Part shown: piece after piece, positions 1 through 9,835 of the stretch | How the letters are laid out: each line of letters begins with the position of its first letter | Numbering within the stretch: position 1 is the stretch's first letter | NCBI RefSeq assembly: GCF_023223525.1 | Contig: NZ_JALPRX010000054.1 | Location: 57,158-121,157, forward strand | DNA from: Roseomonas acroporae | GTDB lineage: Bacteria > Pseudomonadota > Alphaproteobacteria > Acetobacterales > Acetobacteraceae | Length of the DNA: 64,000 nt | Direction: 5' to 3' | Notes under the pieces: model-generated | What the model was told of the DNA's origin: nothing | Database searches by the model: none | What the model saw: the letters and a program-made list of their open reading frames with translations, nothing else | Position numbers and translations under genes: made by a program

Positions 1-1407
1 CCGGCCGTGTTGATGCTCGGCATCGCCGGCCTGGTGCTGGTCGTGGTGCTGGGCTTCCTGTGGCGCCAGCCCGCCGTGCAGGGCGGCAGCTACGTCGATC
101 CCGACCGGGTGGAGGCGCTGGAGACACGGGTGCGGCAGCTCGGCAACCTGGAGCCGCTGGCCGGCCGGGTGCAGGAGCTGGAGGCCCGTTCCCGCGAGCT
201 GGCCGCCCTGCAGGAGCGCGTGCAGCGCCTCGCCGTGCTGGACGACCGGGTGCGCGCGCTGGAGCCGCTGGCGCAGCGCGTGCAGCAGCTCCAGGGTCTC
301 GGCGACCAGGTGCAGCAGCTCGCCGGCCTGCCGGACCGCGTGCAGCAGCAGATCGCCGCGGCGACCGCACCGCTCGCGGACCGGCTGCAGCAGCTCGCGG
401 CCCAGGCCGCGCCCCTGGCGGACCGGCTGCAGGCGCTGGAGGCGCGCCCGGCGCCCGACCTCGCGCCGCTGCAGTCGGGCCTCGCCGATCTCGGCCGCCG
501 GCTGGAGGCGCAGGACCAGACGCTGCGCAACCTCGCCGCCCGCCCCGCCTTCGACCCGGCCGCCGTCGCCTCGCGCGAGGCGCTGGACCGGCTGTCGCAG
601 CGCGCCGACGGGCTCTCGGCGCAGATGCAGGCGCTGCAGGCCGAGCAGGGCCGCCGGCTCGACGCCGCCGAGCGCGGCACCGGCGAGCGTCTGGCCGCCA
701 TCGAGCGCGGCCTGACCGAGCGCGTGGCGACGCTGGAGCGCACCCTGGGCGAGCGCGTCGCCGGCGCCGAGACCGGCGCGCAGCAGCGCGTCGCCGCCCT
801 CGACACCTCGCTGCAGGGCCGGATCGCGGCGCTGGAGACGGCGCTCGGGCAGCGCGTCGCCACGGCCGAGAGCGGGCTCGGCGCCCGCCTCGGCGCCCTG
901 GAGCAGGCGCAGCAGCGCCTCGCCGCGGTGGAGGGCCGCGCCGCGCGGCTCGCCGCCGTCGATTCGGTGCGCGCCCTGCTGGAGGCCGGCCGGCCGCTGG
1001 CCCCGGCGCTGCGCAACGTGCCGGACGCACCGGCCCCGCTCGCCCGCTTCGCCAATGCCGCGCCGCCGACCGAGGCCTCGCTCCGCCTCGCCTTCGACGA
1101 GCATGCGCGCGCCGCCCGCGCCGCCTCCGATCCCGGCGCGCAGCAGCAGGGCGTGCTGGACAGCGCCCTGTCCCGCCTGTCCGGACTCGTGACGGTGCGC
1201 CGCGGCGACCAGGTGGTGTTCGGCGACGCCGCCGCGGCCGAGATCGAGGCGTCGCGCCGGGCGCTGGAGGCGGGCGACCTCGATGCCTCGCTGGTGCCGC
1301 TGCGCAAGCTGCCGCCGGCGGCGCAGGAGGCGATGCGCCCCTGGGTCGAGCAGGTGCAGGCGCTGATCGCGGCCCGCGCCGCGCTGCGCCAGATGGCGGC
1401 GGGCTGA
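1..1407 (+). CDS. Mitofilin-like (COG4223) coiled-coil membrane protein, 5' partial
   Basis: The reading frame is already open at base 1, so the N terminus lies outside the window; a GTG at 7 gives 466 residues but is probably internal. It begins with a hydrophobic membrane segment (about residues 2-18), followed by about 300 residues of heptad-like coiled coil rich in Leu, Gln, Ala and Arg, with repeated patterns such as RVQQL and ERVATLER. The globular C-terminal third holds the RRGDQVVFGD stretch typical of the bacterial mitofilin/HemX-like family. HemY begins 4 bp downstream, the usual alphaproteobacterial order after hemC-hemD. Likely an inner-membrane scaffold associated with heme synthesis; its molecular role is not established. 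Confidence 0.85.
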   Translation, partial: PAVLMLGIAGLVLVVVLGFLWRQPAVQGGSYVDPDRVEALETRVRQLGNLEPLAGRVQELEARSRELAALQERVQRLAVLDDRVRALEPLAQRVQQLQGLGDQVQQLAGLPDRVQQQIAAATAPLADRLQQLAAQAAPLADRLQALEARPAPDLAPLQSGLADLGRRLEAQDQTLRNLAARPAFDPAAVASREALDRLSQRADGLSAQMQALQAEQGRRLDAAERGTGERLAAIERGLTERVATLERTLGERVAGAETGAQQRVAALDTSLQGRIAALETALGQRVATAESGLGARLGALEQAQQRLAAVEGRAARLAAVDSVRALLEAGRPLAPALRNVPDAPAPLARFANAAPPTEASLRLAFDEHARAARAASDPGAQQQGVLDSALSRLSGLVTVRRGDQVVFGDAAAAEIEASRRALEAGDLDASLVPLRKLPPAAQEAMRPWVEQVQALIAARAALRQMAAG

Positions 1408-1411
1408 GCCG

Positions 1412-2689
1412 ATGCGTCGTGCCATTTCGCTGCTGATCGTCCTCGTCGCCGGCGTCGCGCTGGCCTGGTGGCTGGCCGCGCTCGGCGGCACGGTGGAGAT
1501 CCGGGTGCAGGACGCCTGGATCGGCCTCTCGCTGCCGATCCTGCTGCTGCTGCTCGCCCTGCTGTTCATCGTGCTGCTGGCGATCGCCTCGCTGATCGGC
1601 TGGCTGCGCCGGATGCCGGCGCGGCTGCGCCAGCGACGCGCCCTGCGCCAGCGCAGCGAGGGCGACGCGGCGGTGACGCGGGTGCTGATCGCCCTGGCCG
1701 CCGGCACCGCCGACACGGCGCGGCTGGAGGCCAGGCGCGCCCGCACCCTGCTCGGCGAGACGCCGCAGGTGCTGCTGCTGACCGCCGAGGCGGAGCGGCT
1801 GGCCGGGCGCGAGGAGGCCGCCGCCGAGGCCTTCGCCGCCCTGGCCGAGCGCCCCGATGCCCGCTTCCTCGGCCTGCGCGGCCTGCTGCGTCAGGCCATG
1901 GCGCGCGAGGACTGGGAGGAGGCCAAGCGACTGGCGCGCGAGGCCGAGGCGGCGCAGCCCGGCGCCGGCTGGATCCGCGAGGAGCGGGCGCAGTTGGCGC
2001 TGCGCACCCAGGACTGGCGCGAGGCGCTTTCCCTCGCCCCGCCCGACGCCCCGCGCGCGGCACTCAGCCTCGCCGCCGCGGGACAGGAGCCCGATCCGGC
2101 CAAGGCGGCGGAGCTGGAGCGCAAGGCCTTCCAGGCCGACCCCGGCTTCGCCCCCGCGGCGCTGGCGCACGCGGCGCGGCAGCGCGCCGCCGGCAGCCCA
2201 CGCCGCGCGCGGGCCACGCTGGAGGAGGCCTGGGCGGTGGCGCCGCACCCCGACCTCGCCGCGCCGCTGCTGGAGGGGGTGACGGAGCCCCTGGCTCGGG
2301 TGAAGGCGGTGGAGCAGCTGATCCGCCGCAACCCGCAGCATCCCGAGAGCCGGCTGCTGCTGGCGCGGATCGCACTGGAGGCGGGGCTGACGGGCCGGGC
2401 GCGGCAGGAGCTGGACGCGCTGCGGGCCGCGGGCCAGGCGGACCGGCGGGCCTACCTGCTGCTCGCCGAGCTGGAGGAGGCCGAGCACGGCGATGCGCCC
2501 GAGTCGCGCGCCGCGCAGTCGCGCTGGCTGCGCGAGGGCGCGCTGGCGGCACCCGAGCCGCGCTGGCGCTGCGGCAACTGCGGCACGGATCACACCGGCT
2601 GGAAGCCGGTATGCAGCGCCTGCAACGCGGTGGGCCAGATCGCCTGGACCAAGCCGACTCCGGCGATGCCAGCCGCGGCGGAGGCGTGA
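1412..2689 (+). CDS. hemY: HemY-like membrane protein with C-terminal zinc ribbon
   Basis: A protein of 425 residues. Two hydrophobic segments (about 3-22 and 35-65) match the HemY N-terminal domain. They are followed by an Ala/Leu/Glu-rich TPR-like helical repeat region (about 90-380). The C terminus carries two CxxC pairs (WRCGNCG, then CSACNAVG), a rubredoxin-like zinc ribbon seen in alphaproteobacterial HemY. The start follows the upstream stop by 4 bp, so the two genes are co-transcribed. This HemY is the porphyrin-operon membrane protein, not the oxygen-dependent protoporphyrinogen oxidase of the same name. Its exact activity is unknown; a link to heme biosynthesis is inferred from the conserved context. 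Confidence 0.9.
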   Translation: MRRAISLLIVLVAGVALAWWLAALGGTVEIRVQDAWIGLSLPILLLLLALLFIVLLAIASLIGWLRRMPARLRQRRALRQRSEGDAAVTRVLIALAAGTADTARLEARRARTLLGETPQVLLLTAEAERLAGREEAAAEAFAALAERPDARFLGLRGLLRQAMAREDWEEAKRLAREAEAAQPGAGWIREERAQLALRTQDWREALSLAPPDAPRAALSLAAAGQEPDPAKAAELERKAFQADPGFAPAALAHAARQRAAGSPRRARATLEEAWAVAPHPDLAAPLLEGVTEPLARVKAVEQLIRRNPQHPESRLLLARIALEAGLTGRARQELDALRAAGQADRRAYLLLAELEEAEHGDAPESRAAQSRWLREGALAAPEPRWRCGNCGTDHTGWKPVCSACNAVGQIAWTKPTPAMPAAAEA

Positions 2690-2697
2690 TTCGACGG

Positions 2698-2726
2698 TTG
2701 CCCGCTCCGGACGGCACCGCTATAGC
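2698..2726 (+). promoter_or_regulatory. Sigma-70-like promoter of tRNA-Thr
   Basis: TTGCCC (2698-2703) and TATAGC (2721-2726) are separated by exactly 17 bp. They lie just after the hemY stop and about 75 bp before the mature tRNA. The placement and spacing suit a housekeeping promoter for the tRNA. The assignment rests only on the hexamers and their position. Confidence 0.5.
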
Positions 2727-2801
2727 GGCTCCGCCCGGACTGGCCGTGATCATCCGCGCCTGAATTCCGGACGTCACGACCACCGTGGTGACCGATCCGG
2801 C

Positions 2802-2876
<75 letters not shown>

Positions 2877-3183
2877 CTTTCCCCACGGGGGCACATCGGG
2901 GGCACAAATCCGAAGTTGCCCCCCTTCCCTCTTCCTCACAGCACCATGCCAGACCGTCTCCGGTGTGGCGCCAAGCGCTTTGGGCGCCTGGGACCAGGCA
3001 CCTTGCCTGAGCGGCTGCCGCCGACACCTGGGCGTCGTCGGAGCAGGGCGCCCTGGCGACGGGGCGCCCTCTCTCCAGGTCACCAGTAGCAGGTGTGGGG
3101 CTGCCGGCCGCCGAGGCGATGCGCCCCGGCGTCGGGGCGCCGCGCGACCCACCCGCGGGCCGCGACGCCGGCGGCCGGTGCCG
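2877..3183. other. Intergenic region after tRNA-Thr, no gene seen
   Basis: About 300 bp with no credible coding frame. It opens with a near-duplicate of GGGGGCACA (starting near 2887 and 2898), followed by a GCCCCCC run that could pair with it. tRNA 3' ends are common integration sites, but no integrase, duplicated tRNA end or mobile gene is visible here. Confidence 0.5.
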
Positions 3184-4179
3184 TCACTCGCCCGCGGCGG
3201 GGTCCACGGGCACCACGATGCGGCCGCGCACCTGCCCGGCGAGCAGGCGGCCCGCCGCCGCGACGGTGTCCGGCAGCGCCACCTCCTCGACCAGCCCGGC
3301 GAAATGCGCCGGGTCGAAATCCCGCGCGAGGCGCGACCAGGCCTCCAGCCGGCGCGGGCGCGGGCACATCACGCTGTCCACCCCGGCCAGGGTGACGCCG
3401 CGCAGGATGAAGGGCGCCACCGTCGCCGGCAGCGACATGCCGGCGGCGAGGCCGCAGGCCGCGACCACGCCGCCGTAGCGCATGGCGGCGCAGACATTGG
3501 CCAGCACGTTGCCGCCCGCCACGTCCACCGCGCCGGCCCAGCGTTCCTTGGCCAGCGGCTTGCCGGGCTCGCCGTAGGCGCCGCGCCCGATCACCTCGGC
3601 GGCGCCGAGCGCGGCGAGGTAGGCCGACTCCGACTCCCGCCCCGTCATGGCCACCACGCGGTAGCCGAGCTTCGCCAGCACCGCGACCGCGACGCTGCCC
3701 ACGCCGCCGGCGGCGCCCGTCACCAGCACCTCGCCGTCGCCGGGCTTCACCCCCTCCCGCTCCAGCGCCAGCACGCAGAGCATGGCGGTGTAGCCGGCCG
3801 TGCCGATCGCCGCGGCCTGCCGCAGCGTGAAGGGCGCCTGCAGCGGCACCAGCCACTCGCCCTTCAGCCTCGCCCGGCCGGCGAGGCCGCCCCAATGCGT
3901 CTCGCCCACGCCCCAGCCGTTCAGCACGACCCTGTCGCCCGGCTTCCACCCGGGGCTGTCCGAGGCCTCGACCACGCCGGCGAGGTCGATCCCGGGCACC
4001 ATCGGGAAGCTGCGCACCACCGGCGCCTTGCCGGTGATGGCCAGCGCGTCCTTGTAGTTCAGCGTCGAGTACGCGACCCGCACGGTGACGTCGCCGGCGG
4101 GCAGGCGCGTCTCGTCGAGCCGGGTCAGGCCGGCACCGTAGGTGCCCTCGGTCTTGTCGATCAGGATGGCATCGAACAT
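3184..4179 (-). CDS. acuI: Acrylyl-CoA reductase-like zinc-free MDR (AcuI/YhdH family)
   Basis: A protein of 331 residues, the family's normal length. It opens with [12 protein letters not shown], then [14 protein letters not shown] and the substrate-pocket stretch typical of YhdH/AcuI medium-chain dehydrogenases. The Rossmann dinucleotide motif is [12 protein letters not shown] (about residues 150-161). The cysteine ligands of the structural zinc site are absent, as in this family. Known members reduce acrylyl-CoA to propionyl-CoA with NADPH, serving 3-hydroxypropionate or DMSP metabolism. An acyl-CoA dehydrogenase lies 130 bp upstream on the same strand. Family membership is clear; the substrate is inferred. 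Confidence 0.88.
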   Translation of the reverse strand: MFDAILIDKTEGTYGAGLTRLDETRLPAGDVTVRVAYSTLNYKDALAITGKAPVVRSFPMVPGIDLAGVVEASDSPGWKPGDRVVLNGWGVGETHWGGLAGRARLKGEWLVPLQAPFTLRQAAAIGTAGYTAMLCVLALEREGVKPGDGEVLVTGAAGGVGSVAVAVLAKLGYRVVAMTGRESESAYLAALGAAEVIGRGAYGEPGKPLAKERWAGAVDVAGGNVLANVCAAMRYGGVVAACGLAAGMSLPATVAPFILRGVTLAGVDSVMCPRPRRLEAWSRLARDFDPAHFAGLVEEVALPDTVAAAGRLLAGQVRGRIVVPVDPAAGE

Positions 4180-4310
4180 GGTCTGGCTCCGGAACAGGGC
4201 GGCAGAGGGGTGGGCGGGGGTGCGGGCCGGGCGGATGCCGGAACGGCTCCAGCCTTCGATTCGGCGCATTTTCCGAGGCGCCGGACGAGTACGCACATCC
4301 TGGGAACGCT

Positions 4311-5489
4311 CTATGGCAAGGCCTGCCCACCATAGCGCCGGTCCAGCAACAGGCCGATCCGGTCGCGCTGGATCTCGCTGGTGCCGTCGACATAGGCGGC
4401 GATGCGGGCGGCGGCGAGGTGGCGGGCGAAGGGCTGCGCGTCGGTCAGCCCGTCCGCGCCCATCGCCTGCATGCAGGCCGAGACGGCGGGCAGCGCCATC
4501 TCGACCGCGAAGAGCTTGGCCTGCGACGCCTCCAGGATCGCGTCCCGCCCCTGCTCGACCAGCAGCGCGGCACGGTCGACGAGCAGCCGCGACGCCTCCA
4601 GCCGGGTCGCCACCTCGGCCAGCGACCAGCGCAGCCCCTGGTGCTCCAGCAGCGTGCGGCCGAAGGCCCGGCGCGTGCCGGCATGGTCCACGGCCCGACC
4701 CAGGCATTCGGCGACCATCCCGTTCACCATCGCCGACACGTGGACGCGGGCGGCGGTGATGCCGGCCATGGCGCGCCGGAACGCCTCGCCGGGCGGGGCG
4801 AGCAGGTCGGCATCGGGGACGAACACGTCGTCGAGGGCGATGGCCGCCGCGCCGATCGCGCCGCCGCCGATCAGCCCGTAGGGCGCGCCGCGCGTGACGC
4901 CCGGGGCGCGCAGGTCCGCCAGGAAGCAGGCGATGCCCCGGGCGCCGCTGCCGGGGGCCGTCTGGGCGTGGAGCAGGGCCAGGTCGGCATGGGTGCCGTT
5001 GGTGACCCAGGCCTTGTCGCCGCGCAGGCGCCAGCCGCCATCCACCTTCGTGGCCAGCGTGGCCATGGCCGAGGCGTCGCTGCCGGCGCCGGGCTCGGTG
5101 AGGACGATGGTGGAGACCAGATCGCCCGCGAGCAGGCCCGGCAGCCAGCGTTCCCGCTGCTCCGGCGTGCCCTCGCGGACCAGCCGCGCGATGCCGCTCT
5201 GCAGGTTGTTGAGCGCGAAGGCGGAGGCCATGCAGGCCCGCGCCATCGTCTCGGCGACGTGGATCTTGCAGGGGAAGGAGGCGCCCTGCCCGCCCAGCGC
5301 CCGCGGCACCGTCAGCCCCGCGAAGCCCTCGGCGGCGTAGCGGCGGAAGGCCGGGCGCGGCAGCGCCTCGCGCCGCCGCTCCCGCCCGGCGGCGTCGGGC
5401 GCGATCACCGCCGCCGCGAAGGCGGCGGCGCGGGCGACGAAAGCCCGCTCCTCCGCGGGGAGCGGCGGATCCATGGTCGGGCCGGTCAT
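4311..5489 (-). CDS. Acyl-CoA dehydrogenase family protein with Asp at the usual catalytic-Glu site
   Basis: A protein of 392 residues with the full fold: N-terminal helical domain, the FAD/substrate motif [13 protein letters not shown] (about 130-142), a middle beta domain with DKAWVTNG, and a C-terminal four-helix domain. The start has a good upstream GGGGAGG. Near residue 370 it reads [10 protein letters not shown], where most members have Glu before GT; here the position is Asp. Asp occurs in a minority of the family, including some cyclic-acyl-CoA and carnitine-related enzymes, so the substrate may not be a plain fatty acyl-CoA. The neighbouring acuI-like gene suggests a short acyl-CoA route. 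Substrate unknown. Confidence 0.88.
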   Translation of the reverse strand: MTGPTMDPPLPAEERAFVARAAAFAAAVIAPDAAGRERRREALPRPAFRRYAAEGFAGLTVPRALGGQGASFPCKIHVAETMARACMASAFALNNLQSGIARLVREGTPEQRERWLPGLLAGDLVSTIVLTEPGAGSDASAMATLATKVDGGWRLRGDKAWVTNGTHADLALLHAQTAPGSGARGIACFLADLRAPGVTRGAPYGLIGGGAIGAAAIALDDVFVPDADLLAPPGEAFRRAMAGITAARVHVSAMVNGMVAECLGRAVDHAGTRRAFGRTLLEHQGLRWSLAEVATRLEASRLLVDRAALLVEQGRDAILEASQAKLFAVEMALPAVSACMQAMGADGLTDAQPFARHLAAARIAAYVDGTSEIQRDRIGLLLDRRYGGQALP

Positions 5490-5784
5490 CGGCGTTCCTC
5501 CCCTTGCTCAGGCAAACCGTCGTCGGAGGCGGGACGCCTCGGGCCCTCCCCTGCCCGCCACGCGGCGCGAGGCCGGGCCGGGCCTGGAGGGACTGGTAGA
5601 GCATTTTCGCGCCGGGTGGACGTGCCCGGCGGCGGGGGAGAGCGTGAAACCGACGGCCGGCGCCGTTCCGGCCCGACCGCGCCGGACCACCGGCCCCGGC
5701 CACGACCACGGCCCTAACCGCGCCTGCGCCGCCACGGCTCCCCGCTTCCGGAGCGGCTTCCGTTCGCACGGCTCGCGAAATCCG
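5490..5784. other. Intergenic region, no gene seen
   Basis: About 295 bp of GC-rich sequence between the acyl-CoA dehydrogenase start and the end of the Lrp-type regulator. Overlapping frames here are arginine-rich and lack a plausible start or ribosome site. The dehydrogenase promoter should lie here, but no convincing hexamers were found. Confidence 0.4.
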
Positions 5785-6357
5785 CTACGGCTCCTTGTCC
5801 CGCCGGGCATCCTCGCCCGATCGGGCGTTGCCTCCGACCGGGATCCGCGCCGGCCTGCCTTCCGGCGAGCGCCGTCCGCGCAGCGCGGCGAGCGGCAGGC
5901 GGCCGGATTCCTTCAGCCGCTCCAGCACGATCGAGGAGCGGACCCGCGCCACGCTGCCGTGCGGCAGCAGCACGTCGTTCACCAGCGCCGAGAGGTCCTG
6001 GAGGTCTGGCAGCACGGCCTTGAGCAGGTAGTCCGTGTCGCCGGTCATGGCGTAGGCCTCCTGCACCGCGTCCAGCCGCGCCACCAGTTCGCGGAAGCGG
6101 CGGGCATTGTCGCCGGTATGGGTGGCCAGCGTGACCTGGATGAACACCAGCAGCCGCAGGCCGAGCCGTTCCGCCGCCAGCTCGGCCCGGTAGCCGCGGA
6201 TCAGCCCCGCCGCCTCCAGCGCCGTGCGCCGGCGCGAGCATTGCGAGGCGGAGAGGCCGACCCGCTCGCCGGCTTCCTGGTTGGTCAGCCGGCCGTCCTC
6301 CTGCAGCACGGCGAGCAGGCGCAGGTCGGCGGCGTCGAGACTGACGATATCATGCAT
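5785..6357 (-). CDS. Lrp/AsnC-family regulator of hppD
   Basis: A protein of 190 residues starting MHDIVSLDAADLR. The N-terminal winged helix-turn-helix reads LLAVLQEDGRLTNQEAGERV and LSASQCSRRRTALE, with the typical LIRGYRA joint, followed by an AsnC ligand-binding (RAM) domain with GDTDYLLK. It is 25-35 residues longer than usual because of a basic, probably disordered tail. It is divergent from hppD, separated by 120 bp containing a palindrome. Lrp/AsnC regulators next to hpd genes commonly control tyrosine catabolism in response to aromatic amino acids. The inner ATG is preferred over one 20 codons upstream, because the longer N terminus would run through the palindrome. Confidence 0.87.
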   Translation of the reverse strand: MHDIVSLDAADLRLLAVLQEDGRLTNQEAGERVGLSASQCSRRRTALEAAGLIRGYRAELAAERLGLRLLVFIQVTLATHTGDNARRFRELVARLDAVQEAYAMTGDTDYLLKAVLPDLQDLSALVNDVLLPHGSVARVRSSIVLERLKESGRLPLAALRGRRSPEGRPARIPVGGNARSGEDARRDKEP

Positions 6358-6383
6358 GCCGAGGCATCCCGACGCATGTTCCG

Positions 6384-6416
6384 TGCGGAATTTCGGCCAT
6401 ACGGCCTCATTCCGCA
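6384..6416. promoter_or_regulatory. Palindromic operator between the Lrp-type gene and hppD
   Basis: TGCGGAAT (6384-6391) and ATTCCGCA (6409-6416) form a perfect 8-bp inverted repeat around a 17-nt centre that itself contains GGCCATACGGCC. It lies in the divergent intergenic region, 62 bp before the hppD start and 27 bp before the regulator start. This suits a binding site for the Lrp/AsnC dimer. Confidence 0.5.
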
Positions 6417-6477
6417 AGCCTCTTGCGCGGCTTCCGCCCTAGCCTTGCGCGAAGCAGAGCTTTCGAGGAGGCGTGCC

Positions 6478-7581
6478 ATGGGTCCCTTTCCGCACGATGC
6501 GCCGCGCGCGACGATCAGCCCGCACAACCCGATGGGCACGGACGGCTTCGGCTTCGTCGAGTACGCGCATCCCGAGCCGGAGAGGCTGCACGCGCTGTTC
6601 CGGCAGATGGGCTTCGCGGCGGTGGCGCGGCACCGCGCGAAGCGGGCCACCCTCTACCGGCAGGGCGACATCGACTACCTGGTGACCGAGGAGCCGGGCA
6701 GCCACGCCGCCCGCTTCGCCGAGGCGCACGGCCCCTGCGTCCCGTCCATGGCCTTTCGGGTGGTGGATGCGCGGCACGCCTACCATCGCGCGCTGGAGCT
6801 GGGCGCGGAGCCGGCCGAGGCGGGGCGGACGCTGGACGTGCCGGCGATCCGGGGGATCGGCGGCAGCCTGCTCTACTTCATCGACCGCTACGGCGAGCGC
6901 GGCTCGGCCTACGACGCGGAATTCGAGTGGCTCGGCGCGCGCGACCCGCGCCCCGAGGGGGTGGGCCTCTACTACATCGACCATCTGACGCACAACGTGT
7001 TCCGGGGCCGGATGGACGTCTGGTACGAATTCTACCGCAAGCTCTTCAACTTCCGGCAGATCCGCTACTTCGACATCAAGGGCGAGTACACGGGCCTGTT
7101 CTCCCGCGCGCTGACCAGCCCGGACGGGCGCATCCGCATCCCGCTGAACGAGAGCGCCGACGAGGAGAGCCAGATCGAGGAGTACCTGCGCGCCTACAAG
7201 GGCGAGGGCATCCAGCACATCGCCTGCGGCTGCGACGACATCTACGGCACCATCGAGGGGCTGCGCGGGCGCGGGCTGGCCTTCATGCCCTCGCCGCCGG
7301 AGACCTACTACGAGAAGGTCGATGCGCGGCTGCCCGGCCATGGCGAGGACCTGGCGCGGCTGCGGCGCAACGGCATCCTGGTGGATGGCGAGGGCGTGGT
7401 GGAGGACCGCAAGGCGCGCCTGCTGCTGCAGATCTTCTCGGCCAACGTGATCGGGCCGGTGTTCTTCGAGTTCATCGAGCGCAAGGGCGACGACGGCTTC
7501 GGCGAGGGCAATTTCCGCGCCCTGTTCGAGAGCATCGAGGAGGACCAGATCCGGCGCGGCGTGATCTCCGCCGCGGCGTAG
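6478..7581 (+). CDS. hppD: 4-Hydroxyphenylpyruvate dioxygenase
   Basis: A protein of 367 residues, preceded by a clear GAGGAG site. It converts 4-hydroxyphenylpyruvate to homogentisate using Fe(II) and O2, the second step of tyrosine breakdown. Both vicinal-oxygen-chelate halves are present. The 2-His-1-Glu iron site is intact: His169 in IDHLTHNV, His246 in IQHIACG and Glu330 in VFFEFIERKG. The product feeds hmgA, fahA and maiA on the opposite strand 2-7 kb away. Expression is probably set by the divergent Lrp/AsnC regulator through the palindrome between them. Confidence 0.97.
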   Translation: MGPFPHDAPRATISPHNPMGTDGFGFVEYAHPEPERLHALFRQMGFAAVARHRAKRATLYRQGDIDYLVTEEPGSHAARFAEAHGPCVPSMAFRVVDARHAYHRALELGAEPAEAGRTLDVPAIRGIGGSLLYFIDRYGERGSAYDAEFEWLGARDPRPEGVGLYYIDHLTHNVFRGRMDVWYEFYRKLFNFRQIRYFDIKGEYTGLFSRALTSPDGRIRIPLNESADEESQIEEYLRAYKGEGIQHIACGCDDIYGTIEGLRGRGLAFMPSPPETYYEKVDARLPGHGEDLARLRRNGILVDGEGVVEDRKARLLLQIFSANVIGPVFFEFIERKGDDGFGEGNFRALFESIEEDQIRRGVISAAA

Positions 7582-7723
7582 CGGGGCGGTCGGACGGCAC
7601 CGCGCAGGCGACCCCGGCCAGCGCGGCCGGGGCCGGCGCGGGGGATGGGGGCGGCGCCACCGGCCCCATGCGCCTCCCGCGCGAAGCCGGCCCGCGGCGG
7701 GCGGTGCCGCCGCGGGGCCGGCG

Positions 7724-9115
7724 TCAGATGTGCAGCGCGCGGCCTTCCACCGCCAGCGCCGCCTCCTTCACCGCCTCGTTCAGCGAGGGGTGCGCGTGGC
7801 AGGTGCGCGCCACGTCCTCGCTGCTGGCGCCGAACTCGATCGCCATCACCAGTTCGGCGATCAGCGTGCCGGCATCGGGCCCGATGATGTGGGCACCGAG
7901 CACGCGGTCGGTCTTCGCGTCCGCCAGGATCTTCACGAAGCCGTCCGTGTCGCCCATGGCGCGGGCGCGGCCGTTGGCGGTGAAGGGGAACTTGCCGACC
8001 TTGTAGGCGACGCCCTTCTCCTTGAGCTGCTCCTCGGTCTGCCCGACCGAGGCGACCTCGGGCCAGGTGTAGACCACGGCCGGGATCGCGTCGTAGTTCA
8101 CGTGCCCGGCCTGCCCGGCGATGATCTCGGCGACGGCGACGCCCTCCTCCTCGGCCTTGTGCGCCAGCATCGGGCCGGCGATCACGTCGCCGATGGCGTA
8201 GATGCCGGGCACGCTGGTCGCGTAGTGCGCGTCGGTCTTCACCCGGCCGCGCTCGTCGAGCGCGACACCCGCCTCGGCCGCGCCCAGCCCGTCGGCGAAG
8301 GCGCGGCGGCCGATCGAGAGCAGCACCACGTCGGCCTTCAGCGTCTCCGCCTCGCCGCCCGCCGCCGGCTCCAGCGTCAGCGTCACGCCGTCCTCGCCCT
8401 TCTCGGCGGCGGTGACCTTGGTCTTGAGGCGGAACTTCAGCCCCTGCTTGCCCAGGATGCGCTCGAAGGTCTTGCCCACCTCGCGGTCCGTGCCCGGGAC
8501 GATGTGGTCGAGGAACTCCACCACCGTCACCTCGGCGCCGAGGCGCCGCCAGACCGAGCCCAGCTCCAGCCCGATCACGCCGCCGCCGATGACGACGAGG
8601 TGCCCCGGCACCTTGTCCAGCTCAAGCCCGCCCGTCGAGGTGACGATCCGCTTCTCGTCCACCTCGACGCCGCGCAGCGGCGTGCTCTCGCTGCCCGTCG
8701 CGATGACGATGTTCTTCGCGCCGTAGGTCTCGCCGTTCACCTCGACCTGGCCGGGCCCGGCGATGCGCCCCCTGCCCTTCAGCCAGGTGACCTTGTTCTT
8801 GCGGAACAGGAACTCGATGCCCTTGACGTTGGCCGTCACCACCTCGGCGCGGCGGGCCTGCATGCGGGCGAGGTCGAGCGTCAGCCCCGCCACGCCGATG
8901 CCGTGGTCGGCGAACTTGTGGTTCGCCTCCTCGAACAGCTCGGAGGATTGCAGCAGCGCCTTGGAGGGGATGCAGCCGATGTTGAGGCAGGTGCCGCCCA
9001 GCGTCTCGCGCATCTCGACGCAGGCGGTCTTCAGCCCGAGCTGCGCCGCGCGGATGGCGCAGACATAGCCGCCGGGGCCGGCGCCGATGACGATGACATC
9101 GTAGTTCTCAGCCAT
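7724..9115 (-). CDS. lpdA: Dihydrolipoyl dehydrogenase
   Basis: A protein of 463 residues. FAD motif [11 protein letters not shown] sits at the N terminus. The redox disulfide is Cys43-Cys48 in [13 protein letters not shown], the NAD motif is [13 protein letters not shown], and the C-terminal [13 protein letters not shown] carries the catalytic His/Glu pair. It reoxidises lipoyl groups of the 2-oxoacid dehydrogenase E2 subunits or the glycine cleavage H protein, passing electrons to NAD. The start [11 protein letters not shown] is chosen over an ATG nine codons upstream because it fits the family. No E1/E2 genes flank it, so it may be a shared E3 or the last gene of a complex outside the window. 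Confidence 0.95.
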   Translation of the reverse strand: MAENYDVIVIGAGPGGYVCAIRAAQLGLKTACVEMRETLGGTCLNIGCIPSKALLQSSELFEEANHKFADHGIGVAGLTLDLARMQARRAEVVTANVKGIEFLFRKNKVTWLKGRGRIAGPGQVEVNGETYGAKNIVIATGSESTPLRGVEVDEKRIVTSTGGLELDKVPGHLVVIGGGVIGLELGSVWRRLGAEVTVVEFLDHIVPGTDREVGKTFERILGKQGLKFRLKTKVTAAEKGEDGVTLTLEPAAGGEAETLKADVVLLSIGRRAFADGLGAAEAGVALDERGRVKTDAHYATSVPGIYAIGDVIAGPMLAHKAEEEGVAVAEIIAGQAGHVNYDAIPAVVYTWPEVASVGQTEEQLKEKGVAYKVGKFPFTANGRARAMGDTDGFVKILADAKTDRVLGAHIIGPDAGTLIAELVMAIEFGASSEDVARTCHAHPSLNEAVKEAALAVEGRALHI

Positions 9116-9182
9116 GTGACGGTTTTTTCCTGAGCTGGGCACGGAGGAGCGGGGCGGACCATGGCGCGGCGGCCGGGCCGGT

Positions 9183-9644
9183 TCAACCCCGGCCGGCAGT
9201 GGAGGAGCCAGGGGGAGAGCCAGCGGGAGCGGAGGGGCCGGCGGCGTCCGGAAAGCGCGCGCCGGCGGCGGCCGGCGACAGTGCGGCGAGCAGCAGCAGC
9301 AGCCAGCCGAGCATCAGCAGCAGGCCGCCGGTCGGCGCCACCCGGCCGAGCGGCATCCCGCCGATCGCCCCCGCATAGACGGCGCCGCAGAACAGCAGCG
9401 CCCCCAGCGCGAAGGCGGCGCCGGCGGCGTGCCCCAGGGCGCGGGCCGTGCCGGCGCGCCGCTCGGCCAGCAGCCCGGTCGCCAGCAGCGCCAGCGCGTG
9501 CCAGCCCTGCATGGTCAGGCCGTTCTGCACGGCGGCGAGGGCGGCGGGCCCGAGGCGCTGCGGCAGGCCGTGCGCCGCCCAGGCGGCCATGGCCACGGCG
9601 AGCAGGCCGAACAGGGAGCCGAGGGCGAGCCAGAGACGCGACAT
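9183..9644 (-). CDS. DUF423 family small membrane protein
   Basis: A protein of 153 residues with four predicted membrane helices. It has the family pattern AAWAAHGL near residue 25, [15 protein letters not shown], and [12 protein letters not shown] with [15 protein letters not shown] in the second half. The last 30 residues are Pro/Ala/Gly-rich and lie outside the conserved domain. This is the YgdD/DUF423 inner-membrane family, whose function is unknown. It lies 67 bp before lpdA on the same strand and could be co-transcribed with it. Confidence 0.85.
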   Translation of the reverse strand: MSRLWLALGSLFGLLAVAMAAWAAHGLPQRLGPAALAAVQNGLTMQGWHALALLATGLLAERRAGTARALGHAAGAAFALGALLFCGAVYAGAIGGMPLGRVAPTGGLLLMLGWLLLLLAALSPAAAGARFPDAAGPSAPAGSPPGSSTAGRG

Positions 9645-9835
9645 GGCCGGCTTGGTAGCCCCGGGGCGCCGGAAAGGCCAGGAGCGCCGCCCCCCGATGC
9701 CGGCTCTCGCCCGCGCCGAGGCGCGGGCGGCGGCTGCGGCGAACCGCAGTCCGGTCGGGACAGCGGTTCGTCGCAGCTCGTCGTGCTCGGCGCGGATTCA
9801 CGCCGCCGGGCGTGCCCGCCCGCCGGCGATCCGCT

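Noticed and set aside
2877..3183. Integration site scar after tRNA-Thr
   Set aside because: No integrase, duplicated tRNA 3' end or change in composition was found.
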